A stretch of 7,052 bases of DNA from Fidelibacterota bacterium (lineage in GTDB: Bacteria; Fidelibacterota; UBA2242): contig DPVY01000096.1 of the NCBI GenBank assembly GCA_003527965.1, forward strand, positions 1 to 7,052. The letters are read 5' to 3'. A model generated the notes under the pieces. It was given only the letters and a program-made list of their open reading frames with translations, did not search any database and was not told the origin of the DNA. Shown here one piece after another: positions 5,515 to 7,052 of this stretch. The first letter of the stretch is position 1. Each line of letters opens with the position of its first letter. The position numbers and the translations under genes were made by a program.

Positions 5515-5781
5515 TTATTCCAGGTTAAATTTGTTTTGAGCTAATTTATCCAATGATTCAACGGCTTCAGCTTCATCAACTCCATCGGCTTCAACCGTTA
5601 CCGTGGAGCCCGGCTCCACCGCCAAAACCAGCAATCCGAGAATACTTTTCGCGTTCACCCTGACCCCATTATAGATCAAAAATATATCAGATTTAAATCG
5701 TGAAGCCAGTGTGACAAACGCCGTTGCCGGACGAGTATGCAATCCATGTTTATTGATGATTTTTATGTTTCTTGTTATCAT
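5515..5781 (-). CDS. ptsH: Phosphocarrier protein HPr
   Basis: An 88-residue phosphocarrier that accepts phosphate from enzyme I. The active site NKHGLHTRPA holds His15 and Arg17 at the canonical positions. VNAKSILGLLVLAV (42-55) contains Ser46, the residue phosphorylated by HPr kinase/phosphorylase in organisms that have it. EPGSTVTVEADGVDEAEAV is the usual C-terminal strand and helix. Length matches the family (85-90). The ATG at 5781 is set by the spacing to His15. AGAGGA lies upstream but only about one base from the ATG, closer than ideal. It is 4 bp after the prenyl synthase and 3 bp before ptsI. No EII or HPr kinase gene is in view, so whether it serves transport or regulation is open. 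Confidence 0.96.
   Translation of the reverse strand: MITRNIKIINKHGLHTRPATAFVTLASRFKSDIFLIYNGVRVNAKSILGLLVLAVEPGSTVTVEADGVDEAEAVESLDKLAQNKFNLE
5603..5619. repeat. 17-bp palindrome within ptsH
   Basis: GTGGAGCC and GGCTCCAC flank a single central C, giving an 8-bp-arm inverted repeat over the codons for VEPGST of HPr. It could form a GC-rich hairpin about 90 nt before ptsI, but no T run follows. An 8-bp perfect arm is within what chance gives in a window of this size. Confidence 0.3.
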
Positions 5782-5785
5782 TCCT

Positions 5786-6760
5786 CTATCGCTGTCTGTT
5801 TGATATCATTTTTACCGCATATTTAAGATATTCTTCTGCGGAACCCGGAAGCGCATATAAACGCGCTATTGCTCTATTTAATAATTCCGTAACTTTTTGA
5901 CGGGATCTGTCAATTGCCGAATATTGTTGAAAAGCTGCGATAATAGCAGTCCGATCCCGGAGATTAGATTTCAAGAACTCCATAAAAGGCTGTTTTTCAG
6001 TTTCTTTCATTTCCGATAACGCCAGGATCAGCGGGTAAGTCTTTTTTCCGGCGATAATATCGCTGTCAAGACTCTTGCCCATATTTTTCGCATCCGAGGT
6101 AATCTCCAGAAGATCATCCTGAATCTGAAAAGCCTGCCCGAGTTCAATACCAAAATATTTAAGATTGGTAACGACCTGTTCATCATTCGTAGCAATCAAA
6201 GCCCCCAGCTGACAGGCTAATCCTAACAAGCGACCGGTTTTCTTTCCGACCATATCGAGGTATTCATTCGCCGGGACCGATTTCCGCCGCTCAAATTCCA
6301 TATCCAATGCCTGACCTTCACAAATCTCCAGCATTGCCTGGCTGAATTCTCGTCCCATCCGGCGAATTTGAGGCGAATCTGTTTCCATCAAAAAGCGGAA
6401 CGCCAGCGCCATTAATCCATCACCCGACAGTATAGCCGTATTGGTATTCCATGTTACATGAACCGTTGCTCGTCCCCTCCGCTGAGTGTCGTTATCCATG
6501 ATATCATCATGAACAAGCGTAAAGGTATGCAGAACTTCCACCGCCAGAGCTGCCGGCATGACCTTTTCCACGTTAACACCAAAGCCCACTCCGGTCAACA
6601 GCGTCAAAATCGGACGAATCCGTTTTCCCGGCGCATTCACACTATACCGCATGGGCTTATACAGACTTACCGGCAATTCCGGCGTCTGCAATATTTTTAG
6701 CCGATCATCAATTTCCAAGCGGTAATTTTGGATCAGCCGTTCTAATGACTGCTTCATCAT
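5786..6760 (-). CDS. trans-prenyl diphosphate synthase (predicted FPP/GGPP class)
   Basis: A 324-residue all-helical prenyltransferase that condenses isopentenyl diphosphate with allylic diphosphates, for quinone, carotenoid or undecaprenyl precursors. From the ATG at 6760, the substrate-binding GKRIRP is at 45-50, the first Asp-rich motif DDIMD at 85-89 followed by RRGRATVH, GQALDME at about 149-155, the second motif DDLLE at 215-219 and the GKKTYP loop at 238-243. The second motif ends in Glu, not Asp. The first motif is DDxxD without the two-residue insertion of bacterial FPP synthases such as IspA, and an aromatic, Phe80, lies five residues before it; this combination is typical of GGPP-type enzymes. 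No start has a good ribosome site. TTG at 6799 would give 337 residues and overlap the upstream gene, so the ATG is preferred by homology. Confidence 0.9.
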   Translation of the reverse strand: MMKQSLERLIQNYRLEIDDRLKILQTPELPVSLYKPMRYSVNAPGKRIRPILTLLTGVGFGVNVEKVMPAALAVEVLHTFTLVHDDIMDNDTQRRGRATVHVTWNTNTAILSGDGLMALAFRFLMETDSPQIRRMGREFSQAMLEICEGQALDMEFERRKSVPANEYLDMVGKKTGRLLGLACQLGALIATNDEQVVTNLKYFGIELGQAFQIQDDLLEITSDAKNMGKSLDSDIIAGKKTYPLILALSEMKETEKQPFMEFLKSNLRDRTAIIAAFQQYSAIDRSRQKVTELLNRAIARLYALPGSAEEYLKYAVKMISNRQR

Positions 6761-6776
6761 CTGACGGGAAGACAAT

Positions 6777-7052
6777 TTATGCCAATTTAATCTTCCCAAA
6801 CTCCTGTAATTTTGTTAGTACCAGTTCTTTTATTTCATGTAATTTCTCTTCGCTTTTCGCTTCAAAACGGGTTACGATAACCGGCTGGGTATTCGATGAC
6901 CGAACCAGGCCCCAGCCATCGCCAAATTTTATGCGCACTCCGTCAACATTAATACAGTCGTAATTGGCTCTGAAATATTCCGCTGCTTTACGGGAAATCT
7001 CAAATTTTGACGCATCGTTTTCACATTCCAACCGCATTTCGGGAGTTGAAAA
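6777..7052 (-). CDS. Phosphomannomutase/phosphoglucomutase, C-terminal 91 residues (partial)
   Basis: The 5' part is outside the window; the open frame enters at 7052 and ends at TAA 6777-6779. The fragment STPEMRLEC...VDGVRIKFGDGWGLVRSSNTQPVIVTRFEA is domain IV of the alpha-D-phosphohexomutase superfamily. The phosphate-binding loop RSSNTQP is at fragment residues 51-57. The SNTxP form marks the PMM/PGM (ManB/AlgC-like) branch, whereas GlmM normally has SGTEP. These enzymes interconvert hexose 1- and 6-phosphates through a phosphoserine, which lies in the missing part. The stop is 16 bp before the preferred start of the prenyl synthase, so the two are probably co-transcribed. Mannose versus glucose specificity cannot be decided from this piece. 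Confidence 0.93.
   Translation of the reverse strand, partial: FSTPEMRLECENDASKFEISRKAAEYFRANYDCINVDGVRIKFGDGWGLVRSSNTQPVIVTRFEAKSEEKLHEIKELVLTKLQEFGKIKLA

Noticed and set aside
6761..6799. TTG start giving a 337-residue prenyl synthase
   Set aside because: AGGAG is only 1 nt from this TTG, and the extension would overlap the phosphohexomutase gene. The family alignment begins near the ATG at 6760, though neither start is proven.

Overview
The window carries two convergent, tightly packed gene sets and no RNA genes, mobile elements or CRISPR arrays. It looks like core chromosome of a moderate-GC bacterium. Several sequences have an FCB-group (Bacteroidota/Chlorobiota/Ignavibacteria/Marinimicrobia/Calditrichota-like) flavour: the 'SPLFIPMMIPDI' segment of FabF, the 'RPMTHDLF' segment of the bifunctional-nuclease-domain protein, and the 'QDDLLEITSD' segment of the prenyl synthase. 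This assignment rests on recalled family motifs, not on a search, and I would not name a species or even a phylum firmly.

Plus strand (1-3094): the end of fabD, then fabG, acpP, fabF and rnc. This is the classical type II fatty-acid synthesis cluster ending in the RNase III gene. fabD and fabG overlap by 10 bp, acpP has a perfect Shine-Dalgarno sequence, and fabF has none and instead follows a small hairpin with a T7 run. rnc has no ATG/GTG start and begins at a TTG near the fabF stop. The fabF-rnc junction holds two consecutive inverted repeats, one of them a perfect 13-bp terminator-like stem-loop inside the first codons of rnc. This is the most striking non-coding signal in the window.

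Minus strand (transcribed from 7052 down to 3140): the end of a phosphomannomutase/phosphoglucomutase gene, a short-chain trans-prenyl diphosphate synthase, ptsH (HPr), ptsI (enzyme I) and a BFN-domain/UVR-motif protein. The first four are spaced by about 3-16 bp and look like one operon; the last lies 65 bp further on and may also have its own promoter. HPr carries both His15 and Ser46 and no sugar-specific EII gene is visible, so the pair may form a regulatory rather than a sugar-transporting PTS.

No wholly new system is evident. The points most worth a second look are the structured fabF-rnc junction, an RNase III whose usual metal-ligand Asp (E. coli D114) is Cys, and an enzyme I that keeps its main catalytic residues but has lost the usual NPxLGxRxxR-type segment and other near-invariant positions.
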